Assembly: GCF_019649055.1 (NCBI RefSeq)
Contig: NW_026570245.1
Span: 930,001-994,000 of the forward strand
Direction: 5' to 3'
DNA from: Paramacrobiotus metropolitanus
Lineage: Eukaryota; Tardigrada; Eutardigrada; Parachela; Macrobiotidae
DNA length: 64,000 nt
Below the pieces are notes generated by a model that ran no database searches, was not told the DNA's origin, and saw only the letters and a list, made by a program, of their open reading frames with translations. Shown one piece after another: positions 1 through 11,335 of the stretch. The position numbers and the translations under genes were made by a program. Each line of letters begins with the position of its first letter. Positions within the stretch are counted from its first letter, which is position 1.

Positions 1-485
1 ACCACAAGTCAGATCAATTCGTGCACGTGTAGCCAGTACAAGTACAGTAGGTACAGAAACTACAGAGTACACACACCTACTCTATGGAGCGACTAACTTA
101 TTTAACAATCAATACATTTAGCCAGACAAAAACACAAAAAAAATTAACAAGGATCTGGATTATAACCAGCAAAATTTAATCGTTAGACATCAACATACCT
201 ACAAAACCTCGGAACAAAAAGTGTAAAAAACACATGAATTTAAGTAACAAACACATAACACATAAAAAGTATAACAAACACATAAAAATTAATTACAACA
301 ATTTATCAGCCTCGAATATATTTTATACTGTACACCAAAAATGCTGTATTAAAGCAGTAAAGTGAGTAAACCGAAGAAAGTGTAAAATCGTTACATTTGT
401 GAACTTCTCCTCACAGCCAAAAATTATCAAGTTCTGTCAACCCATCAGCTCGTTTAAAACTTGTAAAAAATGTATCATATCATAC
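1..485. other. ARP8 intron, AT-rich, no coding signal seen
   Basis: A GTATGA splice donor on the minus strand at 485 opens an intron that runs to the left edge. I see no stretch here, on either strand, that continues the ARP8 protein, and no RNA gene or repeat. Confidence 0.5.
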
Positions 486-1008
486 CTTCATGTGTATTGA
501 AACGTTTCAGTCGTAAGGGCCAATTCAAAATGTAGTTTGGATTCAACGCAATAATATCCAGAGCTTCATTACCAACAGCAAATTCCTTCGTTGCAGGGAC
601 ATTCTCTTCGCTCTCTTTCGCCTCAAATGAGCAATATGTTCTCCCGGGCGCCTTTTCTTCGTTGGTGTTTTCTTTAAGCCAGGTTTCAGCAGCTGCCAGT
701 GCTGACTTAAATTCCTTCGTGGCTCCAAATTCATCCAAATCGAAAAAGGGTTCGGGTAGCGGCGGCGTCGTTGGTACGGTTTTGGCTGGCTCCTCGGAAG
801 ATGGTTCGTCCGATGACACGGAGGTCTTTCGCTTACGGAGTCTCCGTGCAATGCAGTGAGGGAGAACTACGGCTTCTCTGTCATTTGGTCGACTCATGCG
901 AATGTACCGCGAACCCGGATTGATAATAACAGTACGCTGCAGCTGCTCTTCGATATCATCCGCAGTCAGCGGCTGTAGTTTCGTGACATATTTCTTCGCA
1001 CGAGGCAT
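486..1008 (-). CDS. ACTR8: Actin-related protein 8, first coding exon (partial gene)
   Basis: The reading frame starts at the ATG at 1008 and runs 174 codons to a GTATGA donor after 486; the rest of the gene lies beyond the left edge. Two blocks match the ARP8 family: near residues 28-58, an 'INPGSRYIRMSRPNDR...LPHCIARR' stretch corresponds to the HPGS/RIGRATD/IPHVIARR start of the actin fold, and near the exon end 'VGNEALDI...NWPLRLKRFNTHEG' corresponds to VGEEALY...IHWPIRRGQLN. Between them is a Ser/Glu/Pro-rich insert with a basic RRLRKRK run. ARP8 is a nuclear subunit of the INO80 chromatin remodelling complex and helps bind nucleosomes. The assignment rests on remembered family sequence, and the actin core itself is outside the window. 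It is divergent from TOM22, about 520 bases away. Confidence 0.78.
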
Positions 1009-1525
1009 TTCGGCCTTCCAAAGAAACCTCCGACCAGCGAAGTGAGCGAACAGTTCCTAAATTTCAGAGTTTAAGGTTTTCCGAGAAGGCACTGCAATCT
1101 CGAAAAGCATTCACCATAAAAAATAAAATGCAAAGAAAACTACTGAAGTAAAAAATACTGGAAAATTTAAAACATAAAATTAAACTGTTAAACTGCTTAA
1201 ACAGCAAAACTGCAAAACCGCAAAAGTCAAACCAGCAAAAGCTAAAAGACGCGAGAAACGGCAAAGTCTATGTGACCTGCTTAAGGGGCGGCTGCACCTT
1301 AGACAGAGCTCCGATATTGCAGTCGCCACAATGCGCTTTGGTCTTTTGGCTGGTGCAATATTTCTGTAACGCAAGGATTAGTTGAGAACTGAAAAATCTC
1401 TCATAAATTTGAAGTTAGCTGTCAGCTTGAGTTCCTCATAATTATTGACTCAGAACCTGTGCGAACAACGTTGATTTTGTAATTTCTTACCGAATCACAT
1501 CTTTGACGTATTAAAACCGCTCGCA
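1009..1525. promoter_or_regulatory. Shared divergent promoter region of ARP8 and TOM22
   Basis: This 517-base gap separates two start codons that point away from each other, so it must hold both promoters and 5' leaders. It is AT-rich, with an A-rich tract containing repeated 'gcaaaa' units near 1200-1250. I see no clear TATA box. No ORF in it resembles a protein I know. Confidence 0.45.
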
Positions 1526-1912
1526 ATGGCTGATCATGGAGGCGGCGGTGATCAGTTGATTCTTGAATACGAAGAAGAATTTGAGGAGGAAACCCTGGTG
1601 GAGCGTCTGCAGGGCTTAACGGAGATGTTCCCGGAGCCGGTTCGTGAAACTACTTCCAAGGTTTGGGATGCATCCAAGTATACAGCATCCACTTTGTATC
1701 ACTATGCTCGAGAGATCATGTGGGTGATCGCCTCATCCGCTGTTATTTTGGCTCTTCCCGTGGCGTTAGAAGTAGAGTCGCTGCAGATTCAAGAGGCACA
1801 AATCCAGCAGCAGCGCCAGATTCTTTTGGGACCAAAAGCGGGAGGTCCGCCAGCGAAAATGGCAGGCGGTGGAGGCATGCCGATGATGCCACCACCCCCA
1901 CCGCCCAAGTAG
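1526..1912 (+). CDS. TOMM22: Mitochondrial import receptor subunit TOM22
   Basis: A single-exon gene of 128 residues. The layout is that of TOM22: an acidic cytosolic N-terminus (EYEEEFEEET near residues 14-23) that binds presequences, a short amphipathic stretch ending in YHYAREIMW, one membrane span near residues 63-80 (WVIASSAVILALPVALEVES) and an intermembrane-space tail with the family's 'QQQRQILLGP' motif. The tail ends in a Gly/Pro-rich run. TOM22 is the central organiser and receptor of the outer-membrane TOM complex. The motif after the membrane span and the length (human about 142) make the call firm. The start is the first ATG, and no intron is needed. Candidate poly(A) signals AATAAA lie far downstream at 2390 and 2644. 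Confidence 0.93.
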   Translation: MADHGGGGDQLILEYEEEFEEETLVERLQGLTEMFPEPVRETTSKVWDASKYTASTLYHYAREIMWVIASSAVILALPVALEVESLQIQEAQIQQQRQILLGPKAGGPPAKMAGGGGMPMMPPPPPPK

Positions 1913-2761
1913 ATGAGGATTGCTGTCACCGGTTGTGCGATGGGCTTGTGTCTTGTTGATCATGTAAACATTGCTGGAGTACCAAAGGTGGTTTGTTACC
2001 TGTCTAGCTTCACGCCGTTCACGGCGAACTAATGTTGTTTGGCTGTATCTTTATTGTCAAAGAGTTGATTTGTGTGAATGATTCGACGGGTTGGGTTTGA
2101 TGAACTAAACTACTAAAGTTGAAAAACCTTCTTGCGTCCATATAAGACTAACTTTAAAACAATACGTACTTACTGTAAAACAAACATTATGTAGTTAATT
2201 GATACAGAATTTTTGTGCTTAAAGTTCTGAAACGATAAAACGTTTCTTACTGAAGTGCTTTGTGAATGGCACTGAATGCGTTGGAACCTGTTGTTTCAGA
2301 AAAATGATCGCAGCCAGAGCCCGGTTGATATCTGGATTTCATTTTAATTCCTTTCAAACGCGACAAAGGATCTTTTTACACATAAAACTAATAAACTATC
2401 GAGACCAGTTTTCCTTAAAATTCTTATAAACAACAATAGTAGGAGCAGCAAGATTACGTCTGTCTACCGACAAAAGGTCGAAAAAAAAACAAAAGTGCCG
2501 ACACTGTTGGGCGAAAGACAAATAACTGGGAAATAAAAAATACGCGAACAAGACGTCATATTATTGACAAAAATGAAACGACAAGGTTAGGATTTTCGTT
2601 TCACTGTACAGAGGCACTTCATAATACTGGAGAGCTGCAAACAAATAAAACTCAAAATTATAAACGTAAAAATTATTATCTGTACAGAATACTGTTGGAG
2701 TATTCATAATGTATCACGTAATACGAGGTAAAAGAGACGGAGTACGTTACTTATGTACGAT
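1913..2761. other. Convergent spacer between TOM22 and the E2 gene
   Basis: This 850-base AT-rich spacer holds the 3' UTRs of two convergent genes. AATAAA hexamers on plus are at 2390 and 2644. No coding signal, RNA gene or repeat was recognised. Confidence 0.5.
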
Positions 2762-3549
2762 TTACGTAACTGTATCACCCAGGTTATCTTTAAATGCGAT
2801 CGCTTGCTGGATGGCTAATTCTTGATCCAGATCCTCCAACTGAGGGCTACCACATAAATTTTCGAAGGCACGTTCGATGTCCCATTCCGCAAACGCCAAC
2901 GCATCCCGTGCCGACGTCTCATCGCAGCATCCCGTCTCGATCAGCTGAGCGACTTTGCTGTCCATTTCCGTGTATGCTGTGCTGGTAGCATTAGCGTACA
3001 CATGCAGCCAGTACCGGGCCGTCAGATCAAACTGGTCCCGGTTACTGACAAACTGGTATGCTAAGATGGCATTGGCAGAATCCCCGAGAAGCTAAAACGT
3101 TAACGAAATGTGTGTCCTTATAACGCAACAATGCAATTAGGTCATTATAAAATGCGTGCGCTTTAATGCACTAAATGTGTACGTACCGGAGAACTGAGCA
3201 AACCGCGAGCACTTCCCAAAAGTGTCTTTATCGTCATACATTCGCACCATGTGCTGTAGAAGCCGGGATACAACCGTCCCGTGACTGGACAAATGTTTGG
3301 ATGCCAGATTTTTGTTAGGAAGCGCAGATTCGGCGGACGCTGCGGATAATTTTCCGGAAGCTTGACATCCAGCAGGAAATCAGCGTCTTTGTAGACACTT
3401 CCGGCCGGTCCAGCGATGGTCACCGTTAGAGTTTCTACACGATTTTCTATCATATCCCAAAATACGACGCGGACGTTCTCGTCTGGTTCCTTGGTCATAT
3501 TGGTCAGTTCCACTAGCAAACGGCTAATCGCGGTATCCGACAGTGCCAT
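2762..3549 (-). CDS. UBE2K-like E2 fold with UBA domain, catalytic cysteine missing
   Basis: Two exons, 3549-3187 and 3091-2762, joined in phase 0 (GTACGT donor, TTTTAG acceptor), give about 230 residues. The first holds the UBC fold with PENYPQRPPNLRFLTKIWHPN, including the HPN tripeptide. The second holds the C-terminal helices (TARYWLHVYAN) and a UBA domain (KVAQLIETGCCDETSARDAL...WDIERAFENL). This order and length are those of UBE2K (E2-25K), which builds Lys48 chains. At the catalytic position UBE2K reads GAICLDIL, whereas this protein reads GRLYPGFY, so Tyr replaces the cysteine and one residue is missing before the conserved Trp. It therefore cannot form the usual ubiquitin thioester and may be a UEV-like non-catalytic variant. 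The start is the first ATG of the frame. A related broken copy lies just upstream (3995-4832). Confidence 0.82.
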
Positions 3550-3994
3550 CTCCAACAGCCAAATTAAGAAAGCCAACAAGACAGCACTACCATTACGTAC
3601 TCAGTAATCTACCTCGATTATACCATACAATAATTTTCAATTTCAACACAAACCAAAACGATAACGAAAACTCAAAACTGAAAGGCGGCCGAAACGTTTT
3701 TTCGCTTTCAATAATCTTAAAAAATTGAAACAGGACGACGTCATGATCACGTTCAACCAACAGACGGCTAAAAGGCTGCATGCAGTGCACGTTGTAGTCG
3801 CATGACATCATTAGAGACGAAGCATGCGGCCGACCTCACGCTGGCTATCTGGAGGTTTTGTACTCGTATACAGTAACTCTCGTATAACTCCCACGCGGTT
3901 TCATAGAAATCGCAAAGAAGTGCAGTAGCTCAATCTTCATTCGACCAATGCACAATGACGTAGTACGCGCCCGTCAATAATAACAAGTACTGTA
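3550..3994. other. Spacer between the two E2 copies
   Basis: About 445 bases containing the 5' side of the intact E2 gene. Short ORFs on both strands resemble nothing known. No repeat or RNA gene was seen. Confidence 0.4.
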
Positions 3995-4832
3995 TTAAAC
4001 ACTACCCTTCACCTTGTCCAGTTGGTTCAAACTTTCAAAAATCCCATATTCGAAGAAGGCCTCACCTTCTTTTACCGAGAACAGCTTTTTTATCTTTTCC
4101 GGATCAGCCAGTACGCAGTACACTAGTGACGTTGCGCAAACGCGCTTCTGGTGGCAGTTGCTGGTCGCTCGTCGCTTTTATCCAGTCTGTGCTCTGTCTA
4201 TCAGAGATAGAGCGCAGACTGGATAAAAGCGACGAGCGACAAGCAACTGCCACCAGAAGCACGCTGCGCAACGTCACTACTGACAGGCTACGATGGGATC
4301 TTTCGCCGCGGAATTCGTGAGAATCTGGCAATATGAACAAATCAGCCGACCAGTTTCTGAGTTGCAACGAAGTCAATGGAGTAATAAATTTAACAGACAC
4401 ATTATCATACACAGACACACTGCATTCCAATGCTTTCAGCAAACATTTTGCTCACCGGTGAACGTAGCAAGTTTCGAAGAGATGACAACATTGTTTCCAC
4501 CGTCATGCTTTCACACCACGGATCGAAGAATTTTCGACAGATCTCCCCTGTTTTCGAGCAAATGTTGGGATGCCAGACTTTTGTGATGAATCGCATCTTT
4601 GGTGGCTGTTCAGGATAATCATAAGGGATCCTGATGTTTATCAGGAAAGTGCCACCTGCGTAGTCAGTACCCACTGGTCCCTTTATACACCTAGCAGTAT
4701 GTCCAGGCGATTCTCTACCGTCTCCAAGCTAAACACACCATTGCGCTTATCCACATTCCCAGGGACGCTATTCCGACTTAATTCAAAATACAAGCGATTT
4801 TTTGCAGTGTCGGACAGTGCTCCTTCTGACAT
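3995..4832 (-). pseudogene. Broken UBE2K-like E2 copy that keeps the catalytic cysteine
   Basis: A tandem relative of the gene at 2762-3549. The first exon starts at the ATG at 4832 (MSEGALSDTAKNRL, matching MALSDTAISRL in the neighbour) and reaches a GTGAGC donor at 4455, the same splice position as its relative. Here the active site is intact (HPNIC...TGEICRKFFDPW). The frame breaks near 4683: after ENRLDILLGV a stop follows, and the homologous reading resumes in another frame with GPVGTDYAGG, so one base is missing or two are extra. The second exon is recognisable near 4310-4390 but has an in-frame stop. It is then cut by a 152-base palindromic element (4126-4277), beyond which about 38 open codons (ADPEKIKKLF...) end at 3995. 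A pseudogene is most likely; a sequencing error could explain the frameshift but not the insertion. Confidence 0.7.
4126..4277. mobile_element. 152-base palindromic MITE with TA target duplication
   Basis: Two arms of about 72 bases are near-perfect reverse complements meeting at almost no loop. The ends read GTGACGTTGCGCA and TGCGCAACGTCAC, flanked on both sides by TA (4124-4125 and 4278-4279). TA duplication with inverted ends suggests a Tc1/mariner-type non-autonomous element. It lies inside the remains of the second exon of the E2 pseudogene. Transcribed, it would fold into one long hairpin. Confidence 0.8.
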
Positions 4833-5505
4833 TTTGTCTTGTATACATACAACTGTTAGTTTGTTAGGATAAAGCAAATTTACTGTAAATAAATTTACAC
4901 ACAGAACTCAGATACACACAAGTCACAAGTGACACAAACAACTTTTAATCTTCGGAACGTGAAGACGGTAGAGTAAGCTGTAAGAGCTCCAAAGTTGTTA
5001 AGTAATAAAAAATCAATATAATAACCACTGGATGTTCCATGTAATGTCCAATCTGGACAGTGGACACTGGACACCTGCATGATGAATGCATCCAATGCAT
5101 GAATTCAGTGACGTCTTGTTGACAATCGCCTGCCCAAGGCGGATGCGGTATGCAACGGATACCGTCTGGAACGAGCTTCCGGTTGAAGATAATGCCCCTT
5201 ACTATGTTGAAGCTTTGGATGCTCTAAAAAGCAGTTTTGACTTTTGAGTCTTTCGCTCGACTCATCCTGTCATCCAGTGCCAAAAAAAGTTTTTCAACGA
5301 AGTTTTTGAATTTATAAGCGCAGTAATATGTTTCCTTTCACTTATTAATTTAACAGCAGATGCTGCAGGAAATGAGTTAAGCAAATCTCAGTGTGTTACC
5401 TGATTCCATACCGATCGCCGAAGTGCTTGTGCAGCTTGTCGTTCTGATTCAACAGATTGATTACGGTTTGGCTTGGCGTGTACTAATCACCACAAAAACT
5501 GCAAA
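4833..5505. promoter_or_regulatory. Divergent spacer upstream of POLR1B
   Basis: About 670 bases between the E2 pseudogene (minus) and POLR1B (plus); it should contain the POLR1B promoter. No protein-like ORF was recognised. Confidence 0.4.
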
Positions 5506-8500
5506 ATGCCTGAAAAACCAGAAATCTCTGGAGTTGTGTCGGATTTAACCACCTCACTGCGCAATCTGACAGCAAGCGGACCTGTGATCGCGCCAGCAGC
5601 GTACGAGGTACTATGAGATTTGCAAATTGCATGTCGAAATCTGGGGAAATTGTCGAGTTGTCGACCTAATAAGGTATTCCGATTGACAGCCGGTCCAGGC
5701 TCTAACCCGTCCTCACATCGACTCCTTTAACTTTGCTATTGGCGATGGATTGCGCTACGCTATCGAGGTACTCATTCTTGAACATACTGCCGACGTGAAA
5801 CGCGATGTAAATTTCCTGCCATTTGGTGGCTTTCGGCTTGCGATAACCGTGCGCTTTGTAGGATATTCCCTGGCAGCGCGTAAAGCTAAAAGATGGAAGG
5901 ATTGTGGGGCTGAAAATCAGGGAAGCCAGCGTAAATAAACCGGATAATACCAACGCCAGAACTGTCAATTCGCAACTGAGACCAACCGAGGTGAAGAATT
6001 AGAATTTAAGCATAACGAACATTGCAATTGAAGGTAGGGCTTCTTTGATTTTTAGTGTCGGCAAAGAAAAATTACATACGCTGGTGCCTTGAAGTTGAAG
6101 CTACGGTGGTCGTTAAATGGAGAAGAAATGGGTGATTTTGAGCGACCAGGTGGCGAGATTCCAATTATGGTTAAGGTTTGTCCGCATACTTCGGTGCCAT
6201 GCAAATGATCGCGAAACAGCTGTTTTGTTTTCTGTAGTCAAGTAAATGCCATCTTCACGGTTTGACGCCGAAACAGCTGATCAAATGTGGAGAAGAGGAA
6301 AACGTGAGAAAATATTGTTATTGAGATATTTCGCATATTGATTGAAGTTTTGTTATGCTGTAATTTGCAGGAGTTTGGAGGATATTTCATTATTAATGGG
6401 AATGAAAAGTTGTTACGACTGCTGATAGCACAGAGGGCGAATTATGTAAGACTAGCCATTTTTGGTTTTGTTAGGAATATTGTAATCAGTTAAAATTCTG
6501 TGTATACTTAGATTTATGATATTTTTTTCGTTTCGTTAATCGTAAACTTTTGAGCTCGTTTCATGCGCGGCTTTGATTCGTTAGGCGATGGCTATCAAGC
6601 GTAGCAGTTGGGCAAAAAAAGAAAAGGATTTCACGGAGTTCGGTGTTACTGTTCGCTGCGTGAAACGAGATGGGACTGCCAACGTGAGTGGCTTGAAGCG
6701 ACGTGATGTGAAATTACTATTTTCAGTTATTTCGATTTTTTATGTAGACGAACGTGCTCCATTACCTCAGCACCGGAACTTGCACTCTGTCATTTGTCCT
6801 GGATCGAGAGCCGTTTTATGTGCCAGTGATGCTTGTAATTCGAGCTCTCACGAATTGGTCCGACAAGGAAATCTTTGAAGAAATTGCCAAAGGCCAGGAA
6901 GACAATGTTTTTCTGAAAGGGTAAAATTAACACAATCTTCTTGTTTGTTGTCGCGCTCACGTAAAGCATCCGTTTTGATTTAAGTAACTCTATGTTTGCA
7001 GATGTGTAATGTCCATGATGAGGCAGCTGTTAGCAGAAAAGAAAGACAAGCTATACAGTCAAAAGGGAGCGCAGAAATTCTTAGGGCAGGAATTCCGAAG
7101 TAAATTCCGGGATGCCGACTTCTATACTGACGAGGAAATTTGCGAAATATTGTTGAAGCGATGCGTAGCCATTCATCTGGAAACGAACGAAGAACGCGTG
7201 CGATTTTTATGGTACGTTTCCTTTTTCTTCATAATTGTGCAGGTTTCACGTGCAAGGGTTTTGTAAGATTGTGGTTGCAAGTGGAAGTTACTTGCTTTTT
7301 TCCGAATAGCTTCATGGTGAGAAAGTTATACGTATTTGTTCGTGGAGGATGTGCAGTGGAGAATCCTGATAGTCCTATGAATCAGGATATTCTGACTTCT
7401 GGAAACACGTATCTTGTTGTTCTTAAAGTAAGAATGCAGGTTTGCTTTTTATTAACCCTAGGCTAGGGATTCGATTTGTTTGCATTAAACCCTGTTATGA
7501 GCGGTCAATGGAACGTTTGCAGTGTGCTGAATTTGTTCGTTAAAGTGCTGCTCGTTTCTTTAACTGTAATAATATATCGCTTGGTGCTTGCTGTACATTA
7601 CAAAATATCGTATCGTTTTTCTCTGTTAAAATTACTGGCACATGCAGTAGTAAATGATTTCTTGTTCTGTACGATTTATTCTTGTTAACCTTTATCATTT
7701 GTCGCTTCAGGAAAGATTGGAAATTCTCGTCAGAAACGCGCTGTTTGCCATTCAAAAAGCAATGGATAGGCCGGGGACAAAAACCAAAGCCTTGACCACG
7801 CAGTACGTGTCCGAAGAGTTCAGCAGAGGAGGACTAGTTACTCGTCCCATGCAGTATTTCTTGGCTACCGGAAATCTCAACCCTAAAACATTGGTTAATC
7901 TCCAACAGACTTCCGGTTTTGCGGTGGTCGCTGATAAAATCAACTACATGCGTTATATAGCACATTTTCGATCCGTACATCGCGGTGCATTCTTCCAAGA
8001 AATGCGGACCACAGCCTGCCGGAAACTCCTACCGGAAGCATGGGGATTTATGTGTCCTGTTCATACTCCTGATGGAGCACCGTGTGGATTGTTGAACCAC
8101 CTAGCTGCTGCATGTCGGGTAGCGAGGGGATGTCCAGTTCCCCCAAAATTTCTGGACTTACTGCGAAGTCTCGGAATGATTGATCCGGATGCCGTTCCAA
8201 TGGGATTGTTCATGGAGTATCATGTTGTAATGGTGGATGGAAAAATGGTGGGATGGTTACCGGATCACAGTGCTGCTGAAGTCGTCGATTATTTGCGAGT
8301 ATTAAAGACGTCGGGGAGTATACCAGAGGACACAGAACTAGCGTTTGTGCCGAAGAGCGATTATGCTGGACAGTTTCCGGGATTGTATGTCTTCCTGTCC
8401 AGTATGGGACGGTTCAGCAGACCGGTGATCAACCTCCGTACCAATACTGTCGAATGGATTGGATCTTTCGAGCAGGTGTATCTCAACATCTGCATAAAGA

Positions 8501-10673
8501 AGGAAGAGGCTTATCCAGATCTGACGACCCATATGGAACTGACAGAGCAAGTGTTTTTGTCGGAGGTAGCTGCCATGATCCCGTTTTCGGATCACAACCA
8601 AAGTCCCAGGAACTTGTACCAGTGTCAGGTCAGAAATTTGTCACTGCATCAAACTGAGAAAACTATATCAAAACTCACAAGTGCTGAGATCGGTGTGTTA
8701 AATAAATTAATTTTTGATAGATGGGAAAACAGTCTATGGCTACACCGGTATTAAACTGGCCGGCACGCGCCGACAACAAATTATACCGTATTCAGACACC
8801 GCAGTCGCCTTTAGTTAGGCCAAAGGCCCATGAATATTTCAAAATGGATGATCATCCGATGGGAACGAATGCCATCGTTGCGGTCATATCCTTCACGGTA
8901 AGGAGAAGTATTTTTAGAGTTTTGGTCCATCGAAGTAACCATCAGGCAAAGATTATTTTCCCTATTGTTGCCGCTGTCATATGTTGCTTATTTCAGGGAT
9001 ACGATATGGAGGATGCCATGATTATTAACAAAGGCTCTTTTGAACGTGGCTTTGGTTATGGAAGCATCTATAAATCTGAATTCATTGATTTGAGAGAGAA
9101 GTCCAAAAGTTCAAAAGCCACGTATGTTTTCGGAGTTGTCAGTTCGGATGCCAAGCTTCGAAATCTTGGGCCCGACGGACTGCCGTACGTGGGCACACGC
9201 ATTGAACCAGGCGACGTGTTGTGCTGGTAAGATGGTTGTCCAACTTGATATTAAACTGCTTCGGTTTGCTGTGTGACAAATATGGACCTTGGACGCAGTT
9301 TTTTCAAATGCATCTTGTTGATGTAGTTATTATGATAAAATATCCCAGAGACAAAAAATTGAGACATGGGATGAACTGGAGATGGGTATTGTGGATAGTG
9401 TCCGTTGTCTGGGTTCGGAAAGCGGAAGCGAGGTGTACAATCATGTGTGCATCACTATGCGTATACCTGTAAGTTTACTAAAAATAAGTTTTCTGTTATC
9501 CTCCGAAGTGGCGCGTACAAAACAATTATATGTTTATAATTTTTGTTTTTATGCTCGAATTGTGTAGAATTGTTTCAGTTTTAGTTTTCTTGATTTTATT
9601 TACTTATTTTAATTTTTTGTTATTTTCATTAGCCAGTTCATATAACTCTGCTATGCAGTCAACTGCATAATGGATATTGTGAACTTCGTTACTTTTGCAG
9701 AGACCGCCGACAGTGGGCGATAAATTTGCCAGCAGACACGGACAAAAAGGTGTGTGTAGCAAATTGTACCCTGTGGAAGATATGCCGTTCACTGAATCCG
9801 GCATGATTCCTGATATTATCTTCAACCCTCACGGCTACCCTTCCCGTATGACGATTGGGATGATGATTGAAACAATGGCCGGGAAAGTGGCAGCTCTGGA
9901 TGGAGTGAGTTTCGATGCTACACCCTTCGTCTACGGCGAGGATAACACAGCGATTGAACGTTTTGGGCAAATGCTACAAACGGCAGGTAATGAATTTTGG
10001 ACTAAGTCGATTTAAGTACTTATTGGTTTGTCACTTGCGACAGTGCACGCTTTCTTGCATTCATCGATTAGTGTAATCTTGAACGATTTCTCATTTGCTG
10101 ATAGGGTTCAACTTTTATGGAAATGAGAGAATGTACAGTGGAGTGGACGGACGAGAACTGGAAGTGGCTATCTTTTTCGGTGTGGTGTATTATCAGCGTT
10201 TACGGCACATGGTGTCGGATAAGTATCAGGTGCGAACCACCGGCGCTGTGGATGAACTGACTGGTCAGCCAATTAAGGGTCGAAAGCGGGGCGGTGGAAC
10301 GCGCTTCGGTGAGATGGAACGGGATGCTCTCATTGCACACGGCGCTTCATATCTGTTGCATGATCGTCTGTTCAACAATTCAGACGGAACAACTGTAAGG
10401 TTATTTCCCATCAGCAGCTAGTAGTCCTGGGTTAATCGTTAGTTTGTTTTGCAGAGTCAAGTTTGCAAAATGTGTGGGAGTATATTGTCACCGATTGTGA
10501 TACCGCGGGAAGATCCAGCCGACGCATCACTGCCCATACAGTGGATGTGTAAAGTGTGCCCGAACGGTGGAAAGGTGGTGACCGTGAGAATACCGCAAGT
10601 GTTTCGGTATTTGGTGGCAGAGTTAGCGTCGTGTAATATGAAAATTATGCTAAAAATTGAGAAGTCAGCATGA
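5506..10673 (+). CDS. POLR1B: RNA polymerase I second-largest subunit RPA2/RPA135
   Basis: Seventeen candidate exon slots, of which I can place sixteen: 5506-5607, 5690-5767, 6056-6175, 6238-6303, 6371-6445, 6585-6683, 6748-6920, 7002-7211, 7320-7437, 7711-8628, 8721-8897, 8997-9226, 9327-9468, 9701-9986, 10105-10394, 10455-10673. They join in frame to 1,100 residues (human about 1,135). Family marks include [12 protein letters not shown] at the N-terminus, [14 protein letters not shown], the active-site [47 protein letters not shown] and a C-terminal zinc site (CKMCG...CKVC). The Pol I rather than Pol II/III identity comes from the N-terminus, [10 protein letters not shown] and the tail. It forms half of the Pol I cleft and catalytic centre that makes rRNA in the nucleolus. 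The segment expected between exons 2 and 3 (5768-6055) could not be placed, so about 35-43 residues are uncertain. Confidence 0.93.
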
Positions 10674-11335
10674 AAACTTGCTCTAGTAAAGTTTTATTTG
10701 TTCTGTCGTTTGGTTTTCGTTGTCTGTGATAATGCCATGCTAAAATAAAAGTGCCGAGCTGGTGATTTGCCATTTTCCCAGGAAACAGTTGCCTTACGTT
10801 CCTTACTTATGGACTTCATAATCTTCATTCAGAATGTATTAACAACAATGATCACTGTCGACAGTCTACACGAAAGACTGTCTCAGCGAGTGCAGTTTTT
10901 CCCAGTTCACGTTAGAAGGGACAGACTATTCATAATTCCACTAATTTAATCGGCAGGAAATGCGCAAACGGAAATACAATGTCTGGCCATACTTCGCCAT
11001 CGAGACTTTCGCCCACTGGCGTTCGCTGCTACCGCAGTCACCGCACTGCTGGCGGAGCTCATGCACAGCTGCGCGGTTCTGTTTCCGGTTTTCAGTTGAT
11101 TGACTTGACTTTTGATGGTGATCAATATCATCTTGTCTACGTACTTAATCGAGTTTTCTATTGGCGAAGGAAACATCTGAGAAAATCGTTTTTCGCAGCT
11201 CCATATGATGCATATTTTTTTAGTTTTACTCGTATTTATCATTAGTTGCCATAATCTATATGGTCGTTCAAGTCCTTAATTGAAAACAAACCCTTTTTTG
11301 TAATTGTTTTGGTCACTTCGCTAAGTTTTCTGATT
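10674..11335. other. Spacer between POLR1B and UVSSA
   Basis: About 660 bases: POLR1B 3' UTR, then the UVSSA promoter. Overlapping ORFs of 88-98 codons on both strands (10946-11245) look like no known protein and are not called. Confidence 0.45.
10744..10749 (+). terminator. POLR1B poly(A) signal
   Basis: Canonical AATAAA 71 bases after the stop codon of POLR1B. Confidence 0.6.

Noticed and set aside
5702-5968. Minus-strand ORF of 88 codons with a hydrophobic start, antisense to POLR1B exon 2
   Set aside because: It has no ATG (the first codon is TTG) and overlaps a well-supported exon on the other strand. Its loose similarity to an RPA2 linker is within chance.
10946-11245. Overlapping ORFs on both strands between POLR1B and UVSSA
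   Set aside because: Mutually antisense, with no recognisable domain and no splice context; likely chance open frames in a spacer.
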